Shown: positions 14,793-27,214, counted from the stretch's first letter. The stretch: 64,000 nt of DNA from Linnemannia elongata (GCA_036320915.1 JAXBDG010000005.1:868001-932000); one strand, 5' to 3'. Program-made: numbers and translations. Notes: generated by a model from the letters alone, not told the origin.

Positions 14793-16853
14793 TCAAACGA
14801 GATCATCTTCATCGTCTGGTCCGAAATCAAGCACATAGCCCCGCCCGCTCTTTTCAAATCTCTTGCCGTTTCCAATCGGGGGGATCCTGAGTGGCAAAAA
14901 TGCAGTGTACCAAGGGCTATTGGAATGTTGATAGCATTTTTGTTTGAGGTACATTGTCAATAGTAGTGAGGATGAAGAAAAACATAGTCAATATCTCAAA
15001 TGGGCGAAAGGGTTCTCTCGGTGAATTATTCCACACATTTGCAAACAGTACAAAAGAAACACAGCCATATCAAACTTACTAGTGACTAGAAGGTGAGAGC
15101 GCAAAGGTGCAAACAACAGAAAAGATTTGCGACAAAGTGTCAGACTCGCGACATTCATAGACAATCACAAAAAGAAAGAAACGAACAAAAGCGGCAACCT
15201 GCGACCAAAGACACTTACCCTCGTCTGCCGATATTGAAAAAGTCGAGGAGATTACCGATGATCCCAAAGTCATACATGTTGGAAAATCGATCTCCTTTCT
15301 TTTTGCAGATGCCCTTGATGTAGTTGTTGTTGTATTGCTCCAGGGTAGTTTGAGCTGTCAATGTCTACACATAGACAAAAAAAAAATGGCAATGCGATGT
15401 GAGTATTTGGTGTAGGGGGACATGAATATGTGACGGCTTCGACTGAAGAGAAAAGGAGAAAGACTCACCAGATACCAATGCCAGCAGCCCATACCACCCA
15501 CAGCAAGGCCAATGGCACATGCCAACACTTCTGAGAAGGCAACAAGAGCCTGAGGCATTTGATACGGCCATGTTGCCTAATTGATTATTGTTAAGGAGGT
15601 TCAACCCATCAGTGTCCGTCAATTATAATCGAATGGCAAAATAATGGTGCTGTGTAGAGCTAAGTTGACAGCAACAACTTCACTTACAAGATGTTCTTCA
15701 GTCTCTGCCAAAAGCTTGAAGGGTCCAATGCCCATGTACACAAAGTACACGCACGCGGTCGTGAGGTAAGTCAAGAACATGAGGAAGTATCGGTGATTAA
15801 AGTGGCCGACACAGTTGTGAATCCAGGGACAATGCTATACGACGTAACGACATTGGAAGAGAGAGCGTCAGACTATGGGGAAAGGTTGTTCAATGGCAAT
15901 TGTCCAAAGTATCCGACAGAGAAACATACATGGTCGTATTTCAGGATGCATTTTTTGCAGACACTGCAATGGTGAGTCCGCTCTGGCTTTGGGAGATGGC
16001 CTACGGCGATACAGTGGATTCAATGGCGGATGAGTTTTAAGTAGGACATCAAGCAGATAGTTTTCATAGTTCAATTGAAGATATATATAAAGAATGGGGT
16101 GGTAGCTCGCTTACATCGTTTGCATGTGGGAGGGAACTCTGTGAAGCCTAGTTACGCCACCACGTTAATAGAGGAGGGGTAAATCGAGCGAGAGTGGAAG
16201 ATATATAAGAGAAGCATGATGAGTTCGCAAAGACATTGGTGCTTGCATGATTTGTTCTTACGCGTGTATTTAACATGAGGCAAAAACAACAACGTACTCT
16301 CCATCTCCATCAAGACGTCCTGGAAGTGAGTGCCCTCCTAGAAGAGAAACAATCCATGCACATACAAAGTGTAAATAGTGTCAGCCAATTCGACTTTCTT
16401 TGTTATTTCAAAACCAGTCCATTGTGCGCCACCAAACCCTATGCATCAATTCTCGCTCAAGCAACGTACATTCTCGGCTGCAAGACCATCAAGGACAGAG
16501 CCTGGGGGTGTGGTCACTGCGTAGTAGTAGTTGGCAACGATACCCCAGACGAGATAAAGTGACCAGACCATCGTCAGGATATATCCCGTGTTCCCTTGAA
16601 ACCCCTCGCCTTCGTTCCATTGGTAGTGGAAAGGAATGTAGACTGTGAAGTAACAGCTGATGGTCAGCGAGAGGAGAAGGAAGGCGACGGTAATTAGGAT
16701 GGGACCCAGTTTAGAGCTGGTGCGGTCGATGAGGATTTCAATTTTGTCTGAAAAGGTAAGTTTTCGCCGTGGTTTGGTGGTGATTGGCCGGTTGTCAGCT
16801 GGGTCTGATGTGGGGACTGCAGCAAAGGCAGCTGTGGATGCCGACGATGCCAT
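14793..16853 (-). CDS. DHHC-type protein S-palmitoyltransferase
   Basis: Multi-exon gene for an integral-membrane DHHC acyltransferase that palmitoylates cysteines of target proteins. Exon 1 (start MASSASTAAF at 16853) carries two membrane helices (ILITVAFLLLSLTISC and TGYILTMVWSLYLVWGIV) and then NYYYAVTTPPGSV, typical before the cysteine-rich domain. That domain is assembled from four exons. It reads FPPTCKRCHLPKPERTHHC, SVCKKCILKYD and HHCPWIHNCVGHFNHRYF, so the catalytic DHHC and zinc-binding residues are present. Two more membrane helices follow, then a TTLE motif of the TTxE type near 15330. NMYDFGIIGNLLDFF comes next, and the last exon (14793-14916) reads PWYTAFLPLRIPPIGNG before an acidic end. 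A six-base exon at 15080-15085 may lie between the last two large exons. The architecture is nearest to the Pfa3/ZDHHC16 type; substrate and membrane are unknown. Confidence 0.9.
15080..15085 (-). other. Possible 6-nt micro-exon in the palmitoyltransferase gene
   Basis: On the minus strand TCACTA is bounded by TTCTAG before it and GTAAGTTT after it, both good splice signals. Including it gives RRG-HY-PWYTAF; skipping it gives RRG-PWYTAF. Both keep the frame, so either a constitutive micro-exon or a cassette is possible. Confidence 0.45.
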
Positions 16854-18255
16854 GGGGATGTCTGGTGTTGTTGTTTTTTAGGATTAAATGTCTTTGTTAT
16901 TCTTGTGAGTGTTGTGCGAGAGTGTGGACGTGTAGACGTGCGGAAGTGTGAAAGTGTGGATGTGTGGATGTGTAGATGTGTGGACGTGCAAAGGGCAGAG
17001 GGAAAGGAAGAGTAGATGTAAGGACAAGAAGAGGGGCAAACGAGAGGGGAAAAATAAGAGAGTCAGGAAGGGAACAACAACAATGGGTGCCAGCCAACAT
17101 ATCTAATACTTAAGATGTAAGCTCGTGCACACATTTGTTCCCTCCCTCCTTCCCCTGTCAATGGCTCTCCTTTCTACATCTATTTATTTGCCTTCTCTGG
17201 ATCACTGTTTCACTGTCTATGCACGCTTGCCTTTCGCTAATTATTTCTGGACACTGATAAATGATAAAGTGATCAGTGATGGTGCCTGGGATATCAAAAT
17301 CAAAGATAAAGAGGGTGATGGTGGTGGTGCCTGGATGGAAACCGACCTTCTGTTGACCGTCAATCGTTCTATGAATCAAAGTGAGAGGGGCAGCATTGTC
17401 TTTGAAGTGTCCCGAGCACCACGGCGTCCTTTCTTATCGTCAATTAAAACCATTCTTTTCCTTCACTCTCTTGGTCAGGTGCGATCATGCATTACTTCAC
17501 TCTGGTCAATGCTGCTCCATAATTGTATAGTGCTTCTGGGGTGATAATAACACGAAGCGAGCCTAAAAAAACGGCAAGCATTAATCATCTCGAACGTTAA
17601 CGCGTCGCGATCATCAAAGGAACACCACGCGTTGTAAAATATCCTTGGCACTACTTCTCTTATCGTTCAACAGAAAGGATGCAAACACTCATTAACTACT
17701 CATCACCTACTCTACTAAAAACTTTGTCCTTTCGTGTCTTCATGGAACACATTGAGTAGATATATGTTAGATATGTCAAAGTTCAAAGGTGTGAATTGAA
17801 TTACCCTAGGCTGAAACTACCCAATTGAAAGAACCCAAAAAAAAAGCGGTCCCATCCCTCTTCTTCTCTTCTTTCCCACTTTTTCCAACGGCCCCTTCCC
17901 TCCCCACCAACCCCACCTTGCACCTTTTTTTTTGCTTCTTTCCTTCCTTCTATCCTTCTGTTCCTTCTGTTCCTTCTGTTCCTTCTTTCCTTCCTTTTTT
18001 TTGCTTCCTTCTGCTCTCCATCCTCTCTCCTCTCTTTCTTTGTTCTTCTTATTACTATCACTCTTAATTGTCCTCCACCTTCTATAATACCACCTCTGCA
18101 GAGAATCAAAGCAATAAAAACCCAACCCCACTTGCCCCACAGCCTTCCTTTCTCTCCTCCTGCGAATATTCCCCATCAACAAACAACAACTACATCCTCA
18201 TAACTCATCCCAAGAGCCAACCTTCCCCTTACCGCCTTCTCCTTCCTTTGCGCTG
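16854..18255. other. Divergent promoter region, palmitoyltransferase and WDR48-like gene
   Basis: About 1.4 kb with no convincing gene. At 16915-16990 a degenerate GTGTGGAtGTGTAGA-like minisatellite lies just upstream of the palmitoyltransferase start. From 17840 to 18250 the plus strand is CT-rich leader for the WDR48-like gene. It includes three copies of a CCTTCTGTT 9-mer at 17954-17980. Confidence 0.5.
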
Positions 18256-21200
18256 ATGTACCAACGCCCAGCTGTCACCCAGCGAATCTCCTATGTTCTC
18301 CGCAAGGACGAAAACAGGAACGCCCACCTCCTCGGCGTCAACGCTCTCGCCCTCGACACCACCACCTTGACCGCCACTCCCGAGCCAACAGCCCACCACC
18401 ACCACCATCACCACCACCACCACCACTCGTCAAGGCATCAACTTCCCGGTGGCATCCTATACACGGGAGGACGCGATGGCATGATTGCTGCTTGGGACCT
18501 TCACTTTGAGGTGTGTGTTTTTGGTTTGCGTTGCAATGCAACCCCACCCTTCTGTGCATCAGGCTTTTGTCGACCTTTCTCACGACCATCTTCTACACTA
18601 AACCTTGTGTGTACTTGTGTACTGTAACTGACCCACAGTCGTTTTATTGCTGCCTTTTTGTTGTTTCTCGCTCAAAAAAACTGCTTCCGTACGCCTTGTC
18701 TACACCCTCCAGTCGCCTTTAGCTCGAAATATACCTGGCGAAGGTCCAGAGAACCCCAAGGTACGAAGGGCACGAATGGATACCACGCCACGTCGTATTT
18801 TTCGATGCATACCATCTGCACACCCATTGAAATAGAAAGAAAAATCGAAAGCGACAGGCGACAGGAAATTGGAAACGCCCGCTTGGATATCAAAATGGAA
18901 CGATCCTTCATGGATCTATCTTTTGAACGAAAAAAAAAAAAAAAAAAAAAAAAAAGGCTCCGACGCATCACAGAAGGAAAAGTCAAGTCTCATCGCAACA
19001 CATTATCTGCATACTCGAACACAAAGAACAAAGGATCTAATTGAATGAACTGGCGTTGCTTTTCTATTTTTTCTCTTCTTATATAGGGTCTGCCACCCTC
19101 CACGTTTCGACAGTCCTTCAACCATCATACAGACTGGGTGAATGATATTGTCCTTTGCCACAACGGAGAGAGTTGTATGTGTTCCTTTCTTTTGTCCAAC
19201 GTTTTTTTTATCTGAGCCTGGCTATGATCACGCTTCTAAAAACTCAAAAGTCGACAATCCTTAAATAACCAATTTTTCTCTTTACTCGCCAAACGTCTAC
19301 TCTTCCTTGGAACAGTGGTGTCGGCTTCGTCAGACAGGACAGTCAAGCTCGTCAGACCACACTCGCATAACCCAACGTCGGCACACATCATTGGAACACA
19401 CGAAGATTACGTCAAGACACTAGCGTACGCGTCAGGACCAGGATGGGTTGCCAGTGGCGGACTTGACAAGACTGTGCGTCTCTGGGATATCAAGGAAGGG
19501 CGGAGTGGGCAATTTGGCTCACTAGGTAATGTCACAAGCACGCATGCATGGAAAAAGACTCTGGATCATCAATGAAACAATACAGCCATCAAAATGTGCT
19601 CAGTTCTTAACCCAGGTAGCTTCATATTCATATTTCTCATTTTGTTCTGCTGGATGTTGTAGGAAGCATCCCTGAAACCTCGTCCAAGGCTTCTATCTAT
19701 GCTTTGGCTTGTAACCCTGCTGGAACCGTCCTGGCGACGGGTTCTCCGGAGAAGGTAACCAATAGCCTGCCATTACTTGTCTCTTTTGTTAGTGAATACT
19801 CCCAGGAGTAAAATCACTCATACAGTTGAAATGGTTTCTTTTCCAATTTGGATGGCGTAGATAATTAGAGTCTGGGATCCAAGGTCAGGACAGCGGATAA
19901 CAAAGTTTGCTGGACACACTGACAATATTCGCGCACTCTTGATCAGCGAGAGCGGAGATACCGTAAGAACATCCAACCGCTTTCCCAATTCGCTCGATAT
20001 ATGACGCGCTGTTCTCCAGAAGACATGACGGACTTACATTTTCATCATTGTGCGGACGATTAGATTCTGTCGGCATCTTCAGATACAACCATTAAGTTGT
20101 GGTCACTGACGGCACAGCGCTGCATTACCACATACACGATGCACTCGGATTCTGTCTGGTCATTGTACTCGGACCACCCACAGCTGGAAACGTTCTATGG
20201 AGGTGGCAAGGACGGTCTCGTCACAAAGACGGAAATCAACCGATATGACGACGAGGACCCAGGACAGTGCGTTGTCATCTGCAAAGCTGAGACAGGCGTC
20301 GCAAGGGTAAGCCAATATTCCCACAGGATCGAAGCGATATACAAGCTTTCCAAGACAAGCACAGTTACTTACATCGGCTGACATACTCCTTGTTGAACAT
20401 GGTGTAGTTGGTGGCGCATGATAATGCACGGATTTGGACAGCGACATCCTCGAGCAGTATCTTCCAATGGCCTGATATTCCTCCTCGTGTCAGCCGCTCG
20501 ACTGAACTGGCAGCGGCCATTGTGCCCGCCAACTTGCTCAAGATGAGCCTGAACGAGTCCAGCTTTACAGAGTCATCTGCCCCTGAGCATCTTTACCCAA
20601 CCTCGACCGTCTACTCTGCTGCATCTTTGGGATCAATCTATGTCAACAGCCGAGGCGACAAGCAGAGTCAGCATAGTTCGGAAGACGATGAGGGTCTAAT
20701 TGCGCCCATCTTTGAGGATCCTGAGAATGTGATTCAGGGAGAACATGGACTGATCAAGCACACTGTGTTGAACAACAGGCGCATGGTCGTCACAGAGGAC
20801 AAGTGTGGCGAGATCGCTCTCTGGGATCTTATCAAGGTAAAAAATACGACATAAAAACGAAAGACGCCACCAAAATGATGCATATTTCAACTCATTCTCA
20901 ATCTGCTTTTCTGATTGAATAATAGTGCGTGCAACTGGAGACATTTACAGGACGCAAGTTGGAAGAAGTGGTCAATGAGCTCAACACCATTGAGTCTGTT
21001 CCATCCTGGTGCACCATCGACACACGCATTGGAGCCCTGACAGTTCACTTGGATGAAGGACGCTGCTTCGACGCCGAGGTCTATGTTGACGAAATCGAAG
21101 AGACCCCTGACCCTGAACGCCCTGAAGATCAACGAAGTAAGGCTCTTGGCTTCACAAAACCAACATATCATTTTTTATTTAGTAGGCTACCTTTATTAAC

Positions 21201-23059
21201 CAGCGTTCGTTAATTCTTTGATAGTTGTGATCGGAAAATGGGTCTTGAACAACCTTTTCGAGCAGTATGTCCCAGTCCATATCGACGCGTACGAGAAGGA
21301 AGTCTACCGCCAACAGCACCTGGAAGAACTCGCGGCTCAGCTCTCTGTACCGACCACAGTGGTCACTAACGAGAGGAATGAGGTCGTCAACGGCCAGGAT
21401 GATGGTAGTGACGGAGATGCAGGATCGTCAGGAGCTGGTCAGTTGAATGGTAGTCGTCCAACAGTCAACACTTCTGCTGAGGGACTCAAAGGACCTTCAA
21501 CAGACTCACATCAAGCTGGTGGCACCAGCCCTTCTGTGCCAGCGCCACCACCTACTTCGGCTGTTGGAGCAAAGCTGAACGCGCCTGGATCCTTGACTGC
21601 CTCGCCTTCCGTCCCATCAACTCCCTTGACGTCCTTCTCGCCGACAGGTTCCAGCTCGAGTTCGAACAGCGGTTTCATGGGTCGATTGAAGCATTCTGTC
21701 AAGAAGTTGGCAAGGACTCCTAGTGCAGAGCAGCGGTTCGAAAACGGTCGGCCAGTAGCGTCCAGGAAGGCAGGAGGAAACCCCTCGAGTATCAATGTTC
21801 CTGCAGCAAACGCACCACCGACAAGTGCAATTCTTAAGCCTCTCCACAGCCCATCGGTACCAGAGATCCCTGCGCAGTATCAAGCTGCCACTGCAGGGAA
21901 CAATACCAACACTGCATCGACAGCCCCTCCTTCGGCATCTTCCTCGCCCAGGACAACTATTGTGGAGGGACCTGGAGGATTGGGATTGGATCTTGCAGGC
22001 AAGGCTGATGGTGGGGACGACCAATCTGTGTCGATCTCGGACACAACATCGTCGCACTCGATCGACTCGATACCCAGCCCGGTTCTCCAATTACCCTCTC
22101 CCACCCTCAGTGTCCGCCCTCCACATCCACCATTCAGCCCTCCGACTCATCTCGATTTCCCAAAGACCATCATACCCGCACATATCCCCGTCATCATCTC
22201 TGAGCAGTCTCGTGAGGCTTCTTCAACTGTCGATTTGTACAGAGGCAGTGTTGGAACCCTCGCCCAGGATTATATTCCCTTGGTCCAGGTTGTCCCAACG
22301 TGGTTGCTCGAGGTTGTGTTGAAAAACTCGATTCCTGTCAAGGAGTCGCCCAAGGTCTCCTTTGTCCTCCGTCCACATCACCACCAGGAAGGTACTACAA
22401 CGGCCATTGTAGGAAATGCTGCGGTTGGAGGAGAATTGGGCGGGCTTCTTCCTCGGCTGGGAGAATTGCCTGGTGGAAACGCTCGATTGACCGCCCCAAG
22501 GATGTTGAGGATCAGGAAGGTCTTGGCACATGTCGTGGAAAAGTTGGCGCTTGTTCCTCCAAAGAGGAGAATTGAGGTTTCCTCAGCAACAGGAACAACG
22601 GTACATCAGCAGCCTGCAGAGAATGATTCCAACACGACACTTGCCACACATGAGAACGGGGCTACTGATTCGATCGGCAGGGCATTGGAACCCGTACAGG
22701 AGGAAGATGACGGACCACGCAATGACAAAGACGCTAGCGATGCTTCTAACGAGGCAGAAGGAGATGCCCAAGCGCCCCAAGTGCTACCCAAAACCAAGGA
22801 GCAAGAGGAAGAAGACGAGGCCATGAGACAGGATGTTCTGCGTCCCGAGAACTGGTTGGAGATTTTGTGCCATGAGCAAGTTCTCTCCCCGACCATGACT
22901 CTAGCCACTGTCCGGACCCACTATTGGAAGACGGGAAGTGATGTCGTCCTGTCGTATCGGTACAAGCAACGAGGTCCAGGAGCAGCGTCATCTGTAATCA
23001 CTTCTCACTCTGCGACTCTGTCCCCAAGTGCCGCCGCTTCCTTCACTTCATCCTCTTGA
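18256..23059 (+). CDS. WDR48/UAF1-like WD40 protein, deubiquitinase cofactor
   Basis: Nine exons (18256-18510, 19087-19174, 19316-19525, 19663-19754, 19861-19962, 20064-20306, 20408-20836, 20926-21136, 21225-23059) close in frame to 1,154 residues. WDR48/UAF1 proteins bind and activate USP1/USP12/USP46-type deubiquitinases. The N-terminal WD40 propeller follows the family closely. It shows [14 protein letters not shown], then [70 protein letters not shown] and [13 protein letters not shown]. Downstream, [17 protein letters not shown] starts the conserved C-terminal region. It is interrupted by a Ser/Pro/Thr-rich stretch of several hundred residues and resumes with [16 protein letters not shown] and [14 protein letters not shown]. 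Human UAF1 is about 680 residues, so this copy is much longer, mostly from disordered sequence. A His-run lies in the first exon. The ATG follows a CT-rich leader. Confidence 0.92.
18930..18955. repeat. A26 tract in WDR48-like intron 1
   Basis: An uninterrupted run of 26 A lies inside the 576-base first intron (18511-19086), which is the longest intron of this gene. Confidence 0.95.
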
Positions 23060-23226
23060 TTCGACTTTTTCGTGTACCATTCTATCGTTCGTCAAAACGT
23101 CCTCCTTCCATCTCCCTCATCCATACGTAGACTGCCTTAATAGACCAGCATGCGAGTTACTTATCATCGTGTTTGGAGATTGTTGAACCTATATTATATT
23201 ATGTAACTTTTTCTACCACTCAAACT

Positions 23227-24905
23227 CTAATCATCATCCTCAGCTTCACCAGCCAACAACGCCTCAGAACTATTCCTGCGCACACTGCTATTATTTCCAC
23301 CAACAGCATCTGAATGAATCCTTCCGTTCCCCTTGGAAAACTGCGCCGACAATCCCGCAAAGACCCCGCCCTTGTGCCGACTAGCATCCTTCCAGTACTT
23401 TGAATAAATGACCGTCTGGAGAATAATCACACAGTCGATACAAAGCTGGATGATACCACAACCGACGAATTGGTACTTTGCGTGGGTCGAGATGTAGTAG
23501 TAAGTCTTGAACGAGTCTCCAATCACCCACATGAGGAGAATCGCCGGTGAGAAGCCGGCTGTGGATTTTGAACGGTAGTTTTGGATTGCTTGGGGTAATG
23601 GCACTGTTGCCTCGATTCCCAGGGCCTATTATGTTCATTCACACAAATAGCGTGTTAGCTGTAAGACTCTGCTCACAAGGAGAAAAAAAACCATTCAATA
23701 TTTACAGCCCAAATTAATAAGTGATGACTTACAGCCAACCCAAGGAGAGCTACATAGAAAGGCGTGTTGCCAATGACCAGAAGCGACAGGCCGATCACCA
23801 ACGTAAATACAGCCAAAAACAAGAAGTACGGACCGATGGTAGGCCAGTTCCAGAAATGCGCCCCCCAGTAGATGGCATGTTCCCTGTACCATCCAGTTCC
23901 TTGTCTCGATGCGCGACTGGTGACATTATTCACTCCTCCTGCTCCTACTTGAGGAGATGGTCCTGAACCTGTGTTCGAAGAGTTGCCCAACGCTGGCGAA
24001 CCGACACGATCGTGAAGTCGAGAAGACGGGATTGAGTGTGTGACGGGGACGGGGAGTTGGACAGTCCATGGATAGTAGCGGACACAGAGCTCCAGCAGGA
24101 ACAGTTGGACGATTGTCATAAGGATGGACTGGTATAGCAAAGCGGTATCGAATCTAGAAAGAGTAGATAGCAGCAGAATGGGAAATGAGGTTTAGGACGA
24201 AGAGGTTCCAATATGTCCGGTGCTATGCGCTTGTTCATTCGCTTCGATGACCTTCAACGGCGTCGAGTTCAACCTACGGTTCACCGATCCTGTATAAGTC
24301 AAAAGGTGTGTGTCCATGATATGTCACCCGCGGGAGTGCAAGCATAAGCATGAATGACCAGACGGAAAATATTGCCAAGACATGCACAAAGGATAGGGTG
24401 AAAAAAGAAAGGTGACCATGGTCTCGTCAGAAATAAAAGGGGACAACCATTCTTGCCAATGCCAAGTGGAAAAGGGGGGGAGCATAATCGAAAATCGAGG
24501 GAGGATGATAGTCTGGGTTATCCTGTCCTTCCTTCCTCTCCTTCCTTCCTGGTCCTTCCTTGGCGCAACAAAAAACAAGCAAGTATCAAGCCGTTACCAG
24601 AAGAATATACGGATAATACTAAGTACCAAAAAATAACGGAAAGAAACAATCCCTGGTTAGTCCATTGGCTAGATAAAGCATTTGTTCATGAATAGAACTA
24701 ACAAAAAAAGAACAAATGTACAGGAGGGTAAAAGATACCTAGAGACTATGAGGACACCGCAGGTGACGCTACTGAACCCCATGGAGGTCTTCATCTTGTA
24801 CATTGTATAGTATTGGTGGAAGTATCCTGTTACGGGGCCGATGACCATCGAGACTCGGATGATGTCCCATGGAGCGGGCTCGGTGGGGTCTATGGGATCC
24901 AGCAT
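23227..24905 (-). CDS. PQ-loop membrane protein, SLC66A2/Any1-like
   Basis: Minus-strand multi-exon gene starting MLDPIDPTEPAPWDIIRVS at 24905. Two PQ-loop repeats are visible, the first at GPVTGYFHQYYTMYKMKTSMGFS and the second at LPQAIQNYRSKSTAGFSPA, each followed by hydrophobic helices. The middle contains ALLYQSILMTIVQLFLLELCV and a Ser/Gly-rich loop, then WNWPTIGPYFLFLAVFTLVIG. The relatives are animal SLC66A2 (PQLC1) and yeast Any1, Golgi/endosome proteins linked to phospholipid flippase function. The exact exon chain near 24272-24283 is uncertain. A 12-base exon reading IGEP joins VSR to FDTALLYQ in frame, but leaves the second helix shorter than in animal relatives, so an exon may be missed. 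The C-terminus is Ser-rich and acidic, ending GEAEDDD. Confidence 0.85.
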
Positions 24906-25461
24906 TGTCGAAAGGTGATGCTGGTTGTGTATAAGAAGGGATGAATGAGTGAGAGGTGAGCGATGAACAGTGAGAGAGAAAAAGGAAAGAAAGAAAAGAA
25001 AGAGGTGGAGAAGTAATGATGTCAGGGAAAGCAAAAGAAAGGCAAAACAAGTCAACGGGGCTGGAGCGGACTTTCGTCATGCCTTTGAGCAGTGTGCAAT
25101 TAAGGAAAAATGAACGCGGGTTACATACACTGAAGGAATACACTGAAGGAATGCTTATTTTTGACAGTGGAGTCGATACTGGTTGACTTTCAACCTTGGC
25201 GAAGGCATGCATGCCAGGCCCAATAAAAATAATCATGCCGTAGAATCAAATGGTTTTAATGTCATACCATGTAGCGTAGCTAGCATTCCAACGGTTTTTT
25301 ATTCACTATTCTTCGAACGAAAACAAAAACGATCAAGAAAGATATGATGCCCGACTCGGTACCATCTTCAGGTGTCCTATCCGTGAACATTGACCCATCT
25401 TCTCAAACTTCAGCATATGACGCCCAAAACTGGCCTGGATCGACCGAACCTTGTCATCCTC
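24906..25461. other. Intergenic between PQ-loop gene and F-box gene
   Basis: Holds the 5' flank of the PQ-loop gene (both genes are on the minus strand), with a CT-rich leader on that strand near 24950-25010 and a direct ACACTGAAGGAAT repeat at 25129-25154. No coding exon was seen. Confidence 0.5.
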
Positions 25462-26862
25462 CTAGATCGGGGTCCATGTCTGATACCCAAGCCAGACCCA
25501 CCACAGCTTTTCTAACTTCAGAAGATGACGAGCAACCCGTGCCTCGATCGACATGTCATTCTCATCCTCCTCGTCCTCTGCCGCCACCGATGTCCCGGCG
25601 TTCTTTCGCCAGCGCCGCCAACACCCCTTGCGCCAAAGTGCAATGGCCTTTAGGATCTTCTCCTTGGTATCCAATCCCTTGATCCTGATCCGAAGTGTTT
25701 TCAGGTCCTGGCATGCCCACTTGCCTTGCTCCACAACGTCCATGTCCATCTCGTGACCAAAGAGACGTAATTCTTCAAGATTCGGGCAACATCTCGGAAT
25801 TAGTTGAAGGAATCGATCAGACACTTGGAAATGATCCGCGACCTTGGCAACCTCTTCTCTTTCAAAGTCAAAGTCCAGCTCCAAGTTGAAGTGCTTGACA
25901 ATTTTCAGAGTAGCTTGGTGTAGAAGCATGGCGGTGATGGTCTCCGACGAGATGTTGTCATGTCGGTATACAATCTCGGACACATTGTCGGCGATGTCGG
26001 TCAGAAAGTTGAGGACGATGGCGCCTGTGTCATCCTCCAGCTGGTATCCAGACAATTGGGGGCAGTATCGGGTGATATCGTCCTTGATCCTGGCCGAGGG
26101 AATATCGTGGGAGTTCTCGTAGCTGTACGCGGACAAAGTCGTCAAACACGGGAAGTAGGAGAGCAGAGATCGATCGGTGGGTTCAGCTGGAAAAATACTC
26201 TTGAAGGTCGATCCGAAAACCTTGACACCTGCGTGCTGAATGGACTGAGTTGGAGTATCGATGACATCTGTATATACCAATCTCAGCTCGGACAATCTTG
26301 GGCAGCCTTGAAGAATGAAAGCCAGGCTATCGTGTGTCATACACATGTTTTGGATTTTCAGCTTCCTAAGCTTAGATGGAGTTGGCGGTGAACCCAAAGA
26401 AGGGATCAAAGCTGATGTGGAGACATAGTGAGCTATGGAATCTTGCTTGCTGATGGTGGAGTTGATAGCTGTTAAATAAAGATCTTCGAGCGAGTGATTG
26501 TTCCTGAAGACGATCTCGTATGCACGCACATGCTGACTGGCCGAGGTGGTTGTTTCGATCTTGAGACTCCTCAGGCCATTGACACCTGCGTTAGCGAGGA
26601 TGGAGACCTGGGGAAGAGTTTTGGCTTTCACGATGGTTCGGATATGGTGTCCATGTTTGGCGACGATGTCGGGCGAGAGGTTGAGGAACCGAGGATGGAC
26701 GTGAAAGTCGATTTTGAACCAAATGACGGAGATAAAGTGTTCAGTCCAGGCCTTGGACACAAGTGCGCAGGAGATGGCGTCCTGGACGGTCACGAAGCGG
26801 CTGAGACGGTGTGTAAGTTCAGGCAGCTCGAAGACGCTCTTGGATGTTGCTGGAAACGCCAT
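25462..26862 (-). CDS. F-box/LRR-like protein, intact family copy
   Basis: Single-exon 466-residue product starting MAFPATSKSVFELPELTHRL. Residues 10-50 have the pattern of an F-box (hydrophobic pairs, DAISCALVSKAW). A series of irregular leucine-rich repeats follows, such as LRSLKIETT, LRKLKIQNMC, CPRLSELRLVYTD, CPNLEELRLFGHEMDM and LKTLRIRIKGLD. The C-terminus ends with HLLKLEKLWWVWLGYQ. F-box proteins are substrate receptors of SCF ubiquitin ligases; the substrate cannot be told from sequence. Mortierella-type genomes carry large F-box/LRR families, and the two broken copies just upstream fit local duplication. The lack of introns is common in this family. Confidence 0.82.
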   Translation of the reverse strand: MAFPATSKSVFELPELTHRLSRFVTVQDAISCALVSKAWTEHFISVIWFKIDFHVHPRFLNLSPDIVAKHGHHIRTIVKAKTLPQVSILANAGVNGLRSLKIETTTSASQHVRAYEIVFRNNHSLEDLYLTAINSTISKQDSIAHYVSTSALIPSLGSPPTPSKLRKLKIQNMCMTHDSLAFILQGCPRLSELRLVYTDVIDTPTQSIQHAGVKVFGSTFKSIFPAEPTDRSLLSYFPCLTTLSAYSYENSHDIPSARIKDDITRYCPQLSGYQLEDDTGAIVLNFLTDIADNVSEIVYRHDNISSETITAMLLHQATLKIVKHFNLELDFDFEREEVAKVADHFQVSDRFLQLIPRCCPNLEELRLFGHEMDMDVVEQGKWACQDLKTLRIRIKGLDTKEKILKAIALWRKGCWRRWRKNAGTSVAAEDEEDENDMSIEARVARHLLKLEKLWWVWLGYQTWTPI

Positions 26863-27105
26863 ATTGGATGTTGAGGTGGAGACGGACGCTTAGGTGTCTG
26901 GAGGTGAGTGAAGAGAAGCAAACATGCATTTCTTTTCCTGTACCCTGTTGGTCCTGAGTCGTCGATTCCTTGTGACAAAGAGAAATAGAAGGGGACGTGC
27001 AACCCATGTTCTCACCTAAACTCACATCTAAGCCATCCACATGTGTGATCACGCACCGACTGTTACCTTCACAGTTAGACTTTCAACCTGATATGGCTCA
27101 TTCGT

Positions 27106-27108
<3 letters not shown>

Positions 27109-27152
<44 letters not shown>
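27109..27152. repeat. T44 tract (A44 on the minus strand)
   Basis: An uninterrupted run of 44 T, the longest homopolymer in the window. On the minus strand it is poly(A) beginning 62 bases after the stop codon of the truncated F-box copy at 27215-27530, like the tail of a retrocopy. Confidence 0.95.
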
Positions 27153-27154
<2 letters not shown>

Positions 27155-27214
27155 TGGTTTGTGCAAGCAGCAAAAAAAATCCATTGAATCTCCTCGCTGG
27201 TCCGTGTCCAGATT

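Noticed and set aside
17125..17544. A 139-codon plus-strand open frame
   Set aside because: Lies in the divergent promoter between the palmitoyltransferase and WDR48-like genes; low-quality composition and no conserved motif.
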